A DNA stretch of 64,000 nt from TMP-24 sp046348855 (GCA_046348855.1 JAXMDK010000008.1:1-64000), one strand, 5' to 3'; counted from the first letter of the stretch, positions 1 to 7,810 are shown. The notes: a model not told the origin generated them from the letters alone. A program made the numbers and translations.

Positions 1-734
1 GTCTCGCCGATCGACAGGATTTCCGACGGATGGTTGACGCGGCGCCAGGCCATGTCGGTGACATGCAGCAGGCCGTCCACGCCGCCCAGATCAACGAACG
101 CACCATATTCGGTGATGTTCTTGACCACGCCGTCGACGGTCTGGCCTTCGGTCAGGTTGCCGATGACTTCGGCGCGCTGTTCGGCACGGCTTTCTTCCAG
201 GATGGCGCGGCGCGACACAACGATGTTGCCACGGCGGCGGTCCATCTTCAGGATCTGGAAGGGCTGCTTCATGCCCATCAGCGGGCCGGCATCGCGCACC
301 GGGCGCACGTCGACCTGCGAACCCGGCAGGAAGGCGACAGCGCCGCCCAGATCGACGGTGAACCCGCCCTTGACGCGGCCGAAGATGGCGCCATCGACGC
401 GCTCTTCATTGGCATAGGCCCGCTCCAGACGGTCCCAGGCCTCTTCGCGGCGGGCTTTCTCGCGGCTGATGACCGCTTCGCCGCGGGCATTTTCCACGCG
501 GTCCAGATAGACCTCGACCTCGTCGCCCACCTTGATCGAGGGCTGTTCGCCGGGGTTTGCGAATTCTTTCAGGTCGATGCGGCCTTCCATCTTGTAGCCG
601 ACATCGATGATGGCCTGGCCCGCCTCGATGGCGATGACCTTGCCTTTGACAACCGAGCCCTCTTCGGGCGTGTCGATCTCGAAGCTTTCCTTCAGCAGGG
701 CTTCGAATTCGTCCATGGTAGCTTTAGCGCACAT
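1..734 (-). CDS. rpsA: 30S ribosomal protein S1 (partial, 3' end outside window)
   Basis: RNA-binding ribosomal protein of the small subunit that helps recruit mRNA. About 244 N-terminal residues are visible; the gene runs off the left edge. The region contains the acidic N-terminus (EFEALLKESFEID) and the first two S1/OB-fold repeats, with S1 phrases such as KGKVIAIEAG, GFTVDLGG and ITEYGAFVDLGGVDGLLH. I chose the ATG at 734 because AAAAGGAAC lies just upstream; an in-frame ATG at 716 is the alternative. It is the last visible gene of a cmk-containing minus-strand run, but an unrelated gene separates it from cmk. Confidence 0.97.
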   Translation of the reverse strand, partial: MCAKATMDEFEALLKESFEIDTPEEGSVVKGKVIAIEAGQAIIDVGYKMEGRIDLKEFANPGEQPSIKVGDEVEVYLDRVENARGEAVISREKARREEAWDRLERAYANEERVDGAIFGRVKGGFTVDLGGAVAFLPGSQVDVRPVRDAGPLMGMKQPFQILKMDRRRGNIVVSRRAILEESRAEQRAEVIGNLTEGQTVDGVVKNITEYGAFVDLGGVDGLLHVTDMAWRRVNHPSEILSIGE

Positions 735-847
735 GCGTGTTCAGTTCCTTTTCATCGTGTTGTTGCTGGCCATGCGGTTGTCTCCGCCGGTCTTTGGTCC
801 AAACGCCATAGGGGGCCTCGGCACAGCCGGACCCGTCGGACCGCGAC

Positions 848-876
848 CGTATAGGTCTGTTTCGCCCCGGCGGCAA
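848..876 (-). promoter_or_regulatory. Candidate sigma-70 promoter of rpsA
   Basis: Read on the minus strand, TTGCCG (876-871) and TATACG (853-848) are separated by exactly 17 bases, about 110 bases upstream of the rpsA start. This is a good match to a housekeeping promoter. It would let rpsA be transcribed independently of cmk and of the gene inserted between them. The assignment is by pattern only. Confidence 0.4.
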
Positions 877-892
877 GGGCCAATGCGGCCCG

Positions 893-1858
893 TCAGCCCG
901 CGCCCAGCCCCAGACGCTCGGGCAGAAACCCGGCCCGGGCGAAGATCGCCAGCACCCGGTCCTCAAGGTCCGGCGCCATCAGGTCCAGGCAGCGGTCGCG
1001 GAAATACCAGGCCAGCATCGCGTCATGGTCCGGCCGCGCCGCCAGCGCCCGCGCCAGCGCCGGGGCGAAATCCGTCGCCGTCCGGCAGGTCTCGACCAGG
1101 CTGGCAAAGTCCGACCGCCCGAACAGGATCGCCGGCTTGCGGTGCAGAAGCCCTTCCAAGGCCACCGCCGAGTTGATCGACACGTTCACCGCCGACCCCG
1201 CCAGGAGATCGTGCACATTGGCGTCCGTCGCCCGGATCGCCAGCCCTTCGGCCTGCGCCGCCAGGATCTGGCGCAGCCCGCGCTCGGGGTTCAGAGGGTG
1301 GGGTTTCACCAGAACCGGCCGCCCGCCTGCCCCCGCGACCACCGCCCGCAGCATCTCGGCCGTCCCGCAATAAGCCTGGCCGCGCCATTCCGACATCCGC
1401 CCCTGCAGGAACACCGCGATCGCGCCTTCGGGGATCGCCGTCGCCAATGCCTTCTGGCGATAGCGCGACCGGCGCGGGCGGGCGTAGCGGTCGCGCAGCC
1501 CTTCGGCAAAGACCGCCGAGGCCGCCGGGTCCAGCCCCGCCGGATCGAACTGCTGCTCCGCCCAAGAACTGTCGGCCAGCACCCCCCGAGGGTCCAGGTG
1601 CCAGAAGTCCGGCAGATAGGCGACGGCCCCATTCAGCCAGCCCGGCCCCTGGCACCAGCCGCTTTCGACCACATGCAGATCGCCGTCGCCGGCCATCGTG
1701 GCCCCGCTCATCGTCCCCTCGCCGCGCTCGGCCACAAGAACCGCACCACCCCGCCGCTCGATCATCGCCGCGATGCGCCCGTGCAGCGCCAGATGGCCGC
1801 GGCTGCGGAAATCCGCATGAAACCGCTCGGCGACATGCAGGATCACCCGCGCCGGCAT
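893..1858 (-). CDS. Capsule-polysaccharide-biosynthesis-like protein (hypothetical)
   Basis: A protein of about 321 residues. The second half carries VLVKPHPLNPERG and later SINSAVALEGLLHRKPAILFGRSDF. This pairing (Lys-Pro-His-Pro, then a serine-rich turn, Glu-Gly-Leu, and K-P-A/V-hydrophobic-G) is typical of the GT-B-like C-terminal lobe of KpsC/KpsS-type capsule glycosyltransferases, so a sugar-transfer role is a guess from the fold. No signal peptide or membrane segment is visible. The ATG at 1858 follows GGCGGGAACC and sits 25 bases after the cmk stop, so the two genes are probably co-transcribed. A gene here is unusual, since cmk and rpsA are normally neighbours. Confidence 0.65.
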   Translation of the reverse strand: MPARVILHVAERFHADFRSRGHLALHGRIAAMIERRGGAVLVAERGEGTMSGATMAGDGDLHVVESGWCQGPGWLNGAVAYLPDFWHLDPRGVLADSSWAEQQFDPAGLDPAASAVFAEGLRDRYARPRRSRYRQKALATAIPEGAIAVFLQGRMSEWRGQAYCGTAEMLRAVVAGAGGRPVLVKPHPLNPERGLRQILAAQAEGLAIRATDANVHDLLAGSAVNVSINSAVALEGLLHRKPAILFGRSDFASLVETCRTATDFAPALARALAARPDHDAMLAWYFRDRCLDLMAPDLEDRVLAIFARAGFLPERLGLGAG

Positions 1859-1883
1859 GGTTCCCGCCTTCCGTCGTGCCGGC

Positions 1884-2507
1884 TCATCCCGGCACAGGCC
1901 CCGCACCCTTGGGCCACCGCGCCGCGACCGGCGCGCAGGCCCGCGCCACCGCCTCGGCGATCTCCAGCCCGGTCGTGTCGATCACCACCGCATCGCCCGC
2001 CGGCCGCAAGGGTGCGTCGGCCCGGCCCATGTCGCGCTCGTCGCGCTCGCGCACCTCGGCCAGCACCGTCTCATAGGCTTTTGCCCCGCCGGCGCCGCCC
2101 AGTTCCAGCCAGCGCCGGTGCGCCCGGACCTCGGGGCTGGCGGTGACGTAAAGCTTCACCTCGGCCTCGGGGCAGATCACCGTGCCGATGTCGCGCCCGT
2201 CCAGCACCGCGCCGCCTTCGCGCCGGGCAAAGGCGCGCTGGAAAGCGACCAGCGCTGCCCGCACCTCGGGAATCGCCGCCACCCGGCTGGCCGCCTGCCC
2301 GGCCTCGAGCGTACGGAGATCGCCGCGCGCCAGATCCGCCTCTACCAGTCCGCGCGCTGCCGCGACCGGATCGCCCCCCTTCGCCCCCACCGCCCGATAA
2401 AGAAGCCCGGTATCCAGATGCGCGAACCCGAACCGCGCCGCCACCGCCCGGCTGATCGTGCCCTTGCCCGCCGCCGCCGGCCCGTCGATGGCGACCGTGA
2501 AGATCAT
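1884..2507 (-). CDS. cmk: Cytidylate kinase
   Basis: Phosphorylates CMP and dCMP with ATP in the cytoplasm, feeding CTP and dCTP pools. The 207-residue length is normal. The P-loop GPAAAGKGT is at residues 9-17, followed by the substrate-binding region with HLDTGLLYRAV and the nucleoside-binding DGRDIGTVICPEAEVKLYVTAS segment. The ORF begins MIFTVAIDGP, which fits the family N-terminus. In many alphaproteobacteria aroA, cmk and rpsA are consecutive. Here a plus-strand VOC gene lies between aroA and cmk, and a capsule-like gene lies between cmk and rpsA. Confidence 0.96.
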   Translation of the reverse strand: MIFTVAIDGPAAAGKGTISRAVAARFGFAHLDTGLLYRAVGAKGGDPVAAARGLVEADLARGDLRTLEAGQAASRVAAIPEVRAALVAFQRAFARREGGAVLDGRDIGTVICPEAEVKLYVTASPEVRAHRRWLELGGAGGAKAYETVLAEVRERDERDMGRADAPLRPAGDAVVIDTTGLEIAEAVARACAPVAARWPKGAGPVPG

Positions 2508-2577
2508 CCCTGCCCCCCCTTGCCGTTGTCCGGCTTCTGCCCCTAGGCTCGCACCCAGTCAAAGGGAAAGTCAAACG

Positions 2578-3021
2578 ATGCGCGACGGTGCCCCGCCCGC
2601 CCCCTGGGCCAACCTCATTGCCGAATTCATGGTCAGCAACTACGACCGGACCCTTGCCTTCTGGACCGGCCCCCTGGGGTTCGCGGTGGCCTTCAGCCGG
2701 CCGGCCCAGCGGCTCGCCTGCCTTTGCCGACCCGAAGGCGCGCAGGTTATGTTCTACGAGCGCGACGGCGACTGGGAAACAGGGCCGATGGAGCCGCCCT
2801 TCGGCCGCGGCACCATCATCCAGTTGTTCGTCGCCGACGTCGACAGCATAGCCGCCACCGTCCAAGCCGCCGGCCTGCCCTTCTTCGTCCCCCCGCGCGA
2901 GAAATGGCGCGACTGGGGCGACCGGCTGGGTGGTCAGCGCGAATTCCTGGTCCAGGACCCGGACGGCTATCTGGTGATGGTCGCCCAGCGCATCGGCGAA
3001 CGGCCCTTAACTCAGCCCTGA
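2578..3021 (+). CDS. VOC family (glyoxalase/bleomycin-resistance-like) protein
   Basis: A 147-residue single VOC-fold protein. The beta-alpha-beta-beta-beta pattern is visible as FMVSNYDRTLAFWTGPLGF in the first half and FLVQDPDGYLVMVAQRIG at the end. Substrate is unknown; relatives include glyoxalase I, dioxygenases and bleomycin-binding proteins. The closing acidic residue pattern (QDPDG) resembles bleomycin-resistance-like members. The ATG at 2578 follows AAAGGGAAAG. It is divergent from cmk and its last 10 bases overlap the 3' end of aroA, a convergent overlap. Its position inside the aroA-cmk pair suggests a local insertion. Confidence 0.85.
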   Translation: MRDGAPPAPWANLIAEFMVSNYDRTLAFWTGPLGFAVAFSRPAQRLACLCRPEGAQVMFYERDGDWETGPMEPPFGRGTIIQLFVADVDSIAATVQAAGLPFFVPPREKWRDWGDRLGGQREFLVQDPDGYLVMVAQRIGERPLTQP

Positions 3022-4361
3022 TCGCGGCGGATGTCGGCGCCGAGGCCGCGCATCAGATCCTCGAACACCGGGAACGAGGTGGCGATGGGCGAGCCGTCAT
3101 CAACGCTGACCGGCTTTTGCGCGGCAAGGCCCAGCACCAGGAACGCCATCGCGATGCGGTGGTCGATGTGGGTCTTGGCGATGCCGCCGCCCGGCACGCC
3201 GCCCGCGCCCATTCCGTGGACGATCAGCGTATCCTCGTCCTCCTCGACGCGCACCCCCATCGCCTCAAGCCCGCGCGCCATCGCGTCGATCCGGTCGCTT
3301 TCCTTGACGCGCAGCTCCTTCACCCCGCGCATCACCGTCACACCTTGGGCGCAGGCCGCGACCACCGACAGGACCGGATATTCGTCGATCATGCTGGCCG
3401 CGCGCGCCTCGGGCACCTCGATCCCCCTCAGCGCCGAAAACCGCACCCGCAGGTCCGCGACCGGCTCGCCGCCTTCCTCGCGCGGGTTCTGGAATTCGAT
3501 GTCGGCGCCCATCTCGACCAGCGTCAGGTAAAGCCCGTTGCGCGTCGGGTTCTGGCTGACCCCCGGCACCAGGATGTCGGAGCCTTCGACGATCAGCGCC
3601 GCGCAGACCGGGAAGGCCGCCGAGGACGGATCGCGCGGCACCGCCACCGCCTGCGGCCTGAGTTCCGGCCGCCCGGTCAGGGTGATGACCCGCCCCTCCG
3701 GCCCGTCCTCGACCGAAACCTCGGCACCGAAGCCCCGCAGCATCCGCTCGGTATGGTCGCGGGTCGGCTCCTTCTCGATCACCACGGTCTGGCCCGGCGC
3801 GTTCAGCCCGGCCAGAAGCACCGCCGATTTCACCTGCGCCGACGGCATCGGCACCGTGTAGCGCACCGCCACCGGATCGGCGGCGCCGACTACCGTCATG
3901 GGCAGCCGGCCGCCCTGCCGCCCCCAGGCGCGCGCCCCGAACAGCGCCAGCGGGTCGGTCACCCGCCCCATCGGCCGCTTGCGCAAGCTCGCGTCGCCGG
4001 TGAAAGTAGCGGTCATCGCGGTGGTCGCCATCGCCCCCATGATCAGCCGCACGCCGGTGCCGGAATTGCCGCAGTCGATCACCTCGGCCGGCTCGCGAAA
4101 GCCGCCGACGCCGACGCCGAACACCGACCAGGCACCGGGTCCGTGGCGCACCACCTCGGCCCCGAACGCGCGCATCGCCTTGGCGGTATCAAGGACGTCC
4201 TGCCCTTCCAGAAGCCCCGTCACCTTCGTCTCGCCCACCGCCATCGCGCCAAGGATCAGCGCCCGGTGGCTGATCGACTTGTCACCCGGCACCTCGGCGC
4301 GGCCCGTCAGCGGCCCGGACTTGCGGGCGGTCATGGGGATCGGTTCACCGTGGCCGGACAT
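3012..4361 (-). CDS. aroA: 3-phosphoshikimate 1-carboxyvinyltransferase (class II EPSP synthase)
   Basis: Sixth step of the shikimate pathway: joins phosphoenolpyruvate to shikimate-3-phosphate. The 449-residue protein follows the class II (CP4-like) pattern: PGDKSISHRA near residue 26, SLRKRPMGRV, SAQVKSAVLLAGLN, ELRVKESDR and IDHRIAMAFL. The PEP-loop reads CGNSGTG, with Gly at residue 101 where glyphosate-tolerant CP4 enzyme has Ala100. The ATG at 4361 follows GAGAGGAGC and gives an N-terminus like CP4 (MSGHGE..., TARKSG). A longer in-frame ATG at 4418 is less likely. It is downstream of trmB on the same strand. Confidence 0.96.
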   Translation of the reverse strand: MSGHGEPIPMTARKSGPLTGRAEVPGDKSISHRALILGAMAVGETKVTGLLEGQDVLDTAKAMRAFGAEVVRHGPGAWSVFGVGVGGFREPAEVIDCGNSGTGVRLIMGAMATTAMTATFTGDASLRKRPMGRVTDPLALFGARAWGRQGGRLPMTVVGAADPVAVRYTVPMPSAQVKSAVLLAGLNAPGQTVVIEKEPTRDHTERMLRGFGAEVSVEDGPEGRVITLTGRPELRPQAVAVPRDPSSAAFPVCAALIVEGSDILVPGVSQNPTRNGLYLTLVEMGADIEFQNPREEGGEPVADLRVRFSALRGIEVPEARAASMIDEYPVLSVVAACAQGVTVMRGVKELRVKESDRIDAMARGLEAMGVRVEEDEDTLIVHGMGAGGVPGGGIAKTHIDHRIAMAFLVLGLAAQKPVSVDDGSPIATSFPVFEDLMRGLGADIRRDQG

Positions 4362-4446
4362 CTGGCTGCTCCTCTCGACTGGCCCCGCCTGATAGCGCAG
4401 CCATCCGGGGCGGTCCATGCCTTTCCGGCCGCCGCGCCGGCGCGGC

Positions 4447-5130
4447 TCAGACCCGCTCGAAGGTCAGGTAGTGGGGCACCCGCCCCTCGCGCAGCGCCTT
4501 CTGCTCGTAGCGGGTCGAAAGCCAGTCGTCCCACGGAACGCCGCCCTCGGCCACCAGCCGAAACCCGGCCTTCGGCACCTCTTCCAGCGTCTGGCGCACA
4601 TAGTCGGGAATGTCGGTCGCCACCCGGAACTCCGCCCCCGGCGCCAGCACTCGGCGAAGGCCCGCCAGATAGTCCGGCGTCACGAAGCGGCGGCGGTGAT
4701 GGCGCGCCTTGGGCCAGGGGTCGGGATAGTTGAGGAACGCCTTGGCAAAGGCCGCGTCGGGGGCCACGTCAAAGAGGTCGCGCACGTCGCCCGGATGCAG
4801 CCGCAGGTTCGTCACCCCCGCCGCGCGGATCTTGCCCAGAAGCATGGCGATCCCGTTCACGAACGGCTCGCAGCCGACGATCCCCACCCCGGGATAGCGC
4901 GCCGCCATATGCACCAGATGCTCGCCGCCGCCGAACCCGATCTCCAGCCACAGGGGCCGCCCGCCCCCGAAGACCGCGTCAAGGCCGATCGCCGCCCGCG
5001 CCGGATTGTCGGCCCGGGTGATCCCCGCCAGGCTCAGCGCCGCCAGGTCCTCGGCCAGATAGGTCTTCTGGCTGGCGCGCAGGGTCTTGCCATGCACACG
5101 CCCGTAAAAATTCCGCCGTTCTTCCGCCAT
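4447..5130 (-). CDS. trmB: tRNA (guanine-N7-)-methyltransferase
   Basis: SAM-dependent enzyme making m7G46 in the variable loop of tRNAs. The 227-residue protein has the SAM-binding loop LEIGFGGGEHL near residue 63, the GCEPFVNG segment, and the diagnostic NYPDPWPKARHHRRRFV motif that carries the catalytic Asp and tRNA-contacting basic residues. It lies on the minus strand between queF and aroA. A perfect 14-bp GC palindrome (4432-4445) lies immediately after the stop codon. Confidence 0.95.
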   Translation of the reverse strand: MAEERRNFYGRVHGKTLRASQKTYLAEDLAALSLAGITRADNPARAAIGLDAVFGGGRPLWLEIGFGGGEHLVHMAARYPGVGIVGCEPFVNGIAMLLGKIRAAGVTNLRLHPGDVRDLFDVAPDAAFAKAFLNYPDPWPKARHHRRRFVTPDYLAGLRRVLAPGAEFRVATDIPDYVRQTLEEVPKAGFRLVAEGGVPWDDWLSTRYEQKALREGRVPHYLTFERV

Positions 5131-5170
5131 GCGTGCCAGGGCCGCCGGCCCTCTCCACTTTCTGTCTACA

Positions 5171-5230
5171 AATATCCCGGGGGGCTCCGGGGGGCAGCAC
5201 CCCCCGGCGGATCGCCCGCGCCAGCGGGCG
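5171..5230 (-). terminator. Probable queF terminator with two hairpins
   Basis: On the minus strand just after the queF stop there is a 7-bp hairpin (CGCCCGC, loop TGGC, GCGGGCG; 5230-5213). It is followed by CCGGGGGG (5207-5200) able to pair with either of two identical CCCCCCGG copies (5194-5187 or 5184-5177). The distal copy runs into GATATTTGTAG. The hairpin plus GATATTT ending looks like a terminator. The two alternative pairings are unusual for a simple terminator. Confidence 0.5.
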
Positions 5231-5233
5231 AGG

Positions 5234-5698
5234 CTACCCCCGCCCGCGATAGGGCGCCACCCCCTGGTCGGGAATCCACACCCCTTCCGGCGCTGCGCCG
5301 GTTTGCCAGAAGACGTCGATCGGAATGCCGCCGCGCGGATACCAGTAGGCGCCGATCCGCAGCCACACCGGGTCGAGCAGCGCGACCAGCCGCTTGGCGA
5401 TGTCGATCGAACAATCCTCGTGGAAGGCCCCGTGGTTGCGGAAGGAATGCAGGTACAGCTTCAGGCTCTTGCTTTCCACCAGCCAGTCCTTCGGCACATA
5501 GTCGATGACGATATGGGCAAAATCCGGCTGCCCGGTCATCGGACAGATCGAGGTGAACTCGGGCGCGGTGAAGCGCACGACGTAAAGCGTGCCCGCATGG
5601 CCGGCCGGCACTTTTTCCAGCACCGCTTCCTCGGGGGATTTCGGCGCCTCGGTGGCCGTCCCCAGTTGGGTCAGGCCGGATATGTCGGTTTTCGTCAT
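5234..5698 (-). CDS. queF: NADPH-dependent 7-cyano-7-deazaguanine reductase
   Basis: Reduces preQ0 to preQ1, the last step before insertion of the queuosine base into tRNA. The 154-residue protein is the short, unimodular form. It contains FTSICPMTGQPDF, which holds the catalytic Cys and Asp, and the family signature ESKSLKLYLHSFRNHGAFHED with the substrate-binding Glu. The ATG at 5698 follows AGGAG; 21 codons of open frame upstream lack support. It shares strand and neighbourhood with trmB, another tRNA-modification gene. No preQ1 riboswitch was evident in the 5' region. Confidence 0.95.
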   Translation of the reverse strand: MTKTDISGLTQLGTATEAPKSPEEAVLEKVPAGHAGTLYVVRFTAPEFTSICPMTGQPDFAHIVIDYVPKDWLVESKSLKLYLHSFRNHGAFHEDCSIDIAKRLVALLDPVWLRIGAYWYPRGGIPIDVFWQTGAAPEGVWIPDQGVAPYRGRG

Positions 5699-5827
5699 CT
5701 GCCGACTCCTGCATTTTCCGAGCGATCTACCATGATTCCACGGAGAATCCAGACGGCGCATCGGCGTTGCACTTCAAAGGCGTTGATCCAATACTGGCGC
5801 GCGCCAATTGTAGCGCAGGGCCAAAGC

Positions 5828-6466
5828 ATGACCGATACCGTCCCCGAAATCGAAAAGTCGACGAAACGTCTGCGCGCCGACGCGATCAAGGACTATCGGT
5901 GCAAGAACCTTATCGCGGTCATCGAATGCCCGACCGATATGCGAAACATCGGAACCGTCATCAGGAACGTCAATGCTTTGGGCGCCGAAAAGACCTATGT
6001 GGTCGATCCAAGGAAGTCGCTGCCCGACGACTGGCAGGAGATGAGAGAAAACCACTCTCTCTCAAAAACATCCGTGTCCGCCATAAAGTGGAGTTTCGTG
6101 AAGCGGTTCGACAGCACGGCAGACTGCATTGCCCACCTGAGGAAGAACAATTTCGTCTCGGTTGTGACTTCTCCCCATGTGAAGGGCAAGAAGAACGCTG
6201 TTCTCGAGGATGTGGACTACACGGCCTATACCAAGCTTGCCGTGTGGTTCGGCAACGAGGCCCGGGGCATCAGTGACGAAGCGGTCGAGAATGCCGAGTT
6301 GTGCGTCAGCATCCCCATGTTCGGAATGATCGAAAGCCTCAACCTCGGCACAACCTCGGGGATCGTGATGTATGAAGTCACGAAGCAACGCAGGGCCTAC
6401 CAGGCGAAATGGCGAAAGCGGAATATGCGCGGTGCTATCTCTGAACCAGAAGAACAAGAGAAATAG
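5828..6466 (+). CDS. TrmH/SpoU-family RNA 2'-O-methyltransferase
   Basis: A SPOUT-class enzyme predicted to methylate a ribose 2'-OH of tRNA or rRNA using SAM. The 212-residue protein carries the three SpoU motifs: NIGTVIRNVNALGA near residue 38, WFGNEARGIS, and IPMFGMIESLNLGTTSGIVMYE with the knotted SAM pocket. The target nucleotide cannot be read from sequence; TrmH itself (Gm18) is one option. The gene is visibly more AT-rich than everything around it and uses more A/T-ending codons. It is alone on the plus strand between metK and queF. Both facts suggest recent acquisition. Confidence 0.85.
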   Translation: MTDTVPEIEKSTKRLRADAIKDYRCKNLIAVIECPTDMRNIGTVIRNVNALGAEKTYVVDPRKSLPDDWQEMRENHSLSKTSVSAIKWSFVKRFDSTADCIAHLRKNNFVSVVTSPHVKGKKNAVLEDVDYTAYTKLAVWFGNEARGISDEAVENAELCVSIPMFGMIESLNLGTTSGIVMYEVTKQRRAYQAKWRKRNMRGAISEPEEQEK

Positions 6467-6539
6467 AAACTCTCCCAATACGAATGCCGCGCCTCTCCGG
6501 CCGCCACTGCCGGAGTGTCAGACTCTTCGTGCCCGACCC

Positions 6540-6569
6540 AAAAAAGAAGGGACGCCGGAGCGCCCCTTC
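6540..6569 (-). terminator. Intrinsic terminator of metK
   Basis: On the minus strand, GAAGGGGCGC (6569-6560), a 4-base loop and GCGTCCCTTC (6555-6546) form a 10-bp stem with one G-U pair. It is followed directly by six T (6545-6540). It lies 22 bases after the metK stop and is a textbook Rho-independent terminator. Confidence 0.85.
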
Positions 6570-6591
6570 GTCCACGCGCGGCCCGACAGGC

Positions 6592-7758
6592 TCACACCGC
6601 CTTCTTCAGCGTCTCGACCAGGTCGGTCCGTTCCCAACTGAAGCCGCCGTCGGCGTCCGGCGCGCGGCCGAAATGGCCGTAGGCGGCGGTGCGCTGGTAG
6701 ATCGGCCGGTTCAACCCGAGGTGGGTGCGGATGCCGCGCGGGGTCAGGTCCATCGCCTTGGCAATGGCCTGTTCGATCTCGGCCTCGGGTGCCGCGCCGG
6801 TGCCGTAGGTGTCGGCATAGATGGCGAGCGGCTTGGCGACGCCGATCGCATAGGCGACCTGGATGCAGCAGCGCCGCGCCAGCCCCGCTGCCACCACGTT
6901 CTTGGCCAGGTAGCGCGCGGCATAGGCGGCCGAACGGTCGACCTTGGTCGGGTCCTTGCCGCTGAAGGCGCCGCCGCCGTGCGGGGCCGCGCCGCCATAG
7001 GTGTCGACGATGATCTTGCGTCCCGTAAGGCCGGCGTCGCCGTCCGGCCCGCCAATCACGAAGGTGCCGGTCGGGTTCACCCACCATTCGGTGCGCGCCG
7101 TCAGCCAGCCGTCGGGCAGGACCTCGCGGATATAGGGTTCGACGATGGCGCGGATGTCGGCGCTCGACTGGCTTTCGTGGGCATGCTGGGTCGACAGGAC
7201 CAGCGACATGACCTCGACCGGCTTGCCGCCTTCATAGCGCAGGCTCAGCTGCGACTTGGCGTCGGGCCTCAGCGTCGGCTCCTGCCCCGTCTTGCGCGCC
7301 TCGGCCAGCCGCCGCAGGATTGCGTGGGCATACTGGATCGGCGCCGGCATCAGGTCGGGCGTCTCGTCGGTGGCATAGCCGAACATGATCCCCTGGTCGC
7401 CGGCCCCGTCCTTGTCGACCCCCTGGGCGATATGGGCGGACTGGGCGTGCAGCAGGTTCGTCACCTCCAGCGTCTTCCAGTGGAACTTGTCCTGCTCATA
7501 GCCGATGTCGCGGACGCACTCGCGCACGATGCCGTCGATCCGGCCCATGTATTCCTTCAGCTTGTCAGGGTTGGACAGGCCGACCTCGCCGCCGACGACC
7601 ACCCGGTTGGTGGTGGCGAAGGTCTCGCAGGCGACGCGCGCATTCGGCTCCTCGGCTAGGAAGGCGTCGAGCACTGCATCGGAAATGCGGTCGCACACCT
7701 TGTCGGGGTGCCCCTCTGATACGGACTCAGAGGTGAAGATGTAGTTCTGGCGGGACAT
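6592..7758 (-). CDS. metK: S-adenosylmethionine synthetase
   Basis: Makes S-adenosylmethionine from methionine and ATP. The 388-residue protein begins MSRQNYIFTSESVSEGHPDK, containing the ATP-binding SEGHPDK. It also shows GAGDQGIMFGYA, the P-loop-like GGGAFSGKDPTKVDRSAAYAARY, and the C-terminal SWERTD. It follows lnt by 86 bases, and that gap holds a SAM/SAH riboswitch covering its ribosome-binding site, so translation should fall when its product is abundant. A strong terminator follows. SAM demand in this window includes trmB, rlmN, ubiE and the SpoU enzyme. Confidence 0.98.
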   Translation of the reverse strand: MSRQNYIFTSESVSEGHPDKVCDRISDAVLDAFLAEEPNARVACETFATTNRVVVGGEVGLSNPDKLKEYMGRIDGIVRECVRDIGYEQDKFHWKTLEVTNLLHAQSAHIAQGVDKDGAGDQGIMFGYATDETPDLMPAPIQYAHAILRRLAEARKTGQEPTLRPDAKSQLSLRYEGGKPVEVMSLVLSTQHAHESQSSADIRAIVEPYIREVLPDGWLTARTEWWVNPTGTFVIGGPDGDAGLTGRKIIVDTYGGAAPHGGGAFSGKDPTKVDRSAAYAARYLAKNVVAAGLARRCCIQVAYAIGVAKPLAIYADTYGTGAAPEAEIEQAIAKAMDLTPRGIRTHLGLNRPIYQRTAAYGHFGRAPDADGGFSWERTDLVETLKKAV

Positions 7759-7763
7759 GAAAA

Positions 7764-7810
7764 TGCTCCATTGGGGTTACCCCCGCCACGCCAGGAAGCC
7801 GTTGTGGCGG
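7764..7810 (-). ncRNA. SAM/SAH riboswitch ahead of metK
   Basis: On the minus strand CCGCCACAAC at 7810 begins a short aptamer: CGCCAC, then AACGGCTTCCTGGC, then GTGGCG, a variable GGGGTAACCCC insert, and CAATGGAGCA. The conserved core (CACAACGGCUUCCUGGCGUG ... AAUGGAGCA) matches the SAM/SAH riboswitch class described from Rhodobacterales metK leaders. The final TGGAGCA contains the GGAG ribosome-binding site 7 bases before the metK ATG. Ligand-stabilised pseudoknot pairing of that segment is the known mechanism. The outer stem here is CGCCAC/GTGGCG instead of GUCAC/GUGAC, a compensated change that supports the fold. Confidence 0.92.

Noticed and set aside
6480..6530. Plus-strand terminator after the TrmH-like gene (CTCCGG ... 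CCGGAG)
   Set aside because: Only a 6-bp stem with a 9-base loop and no T tract follows.
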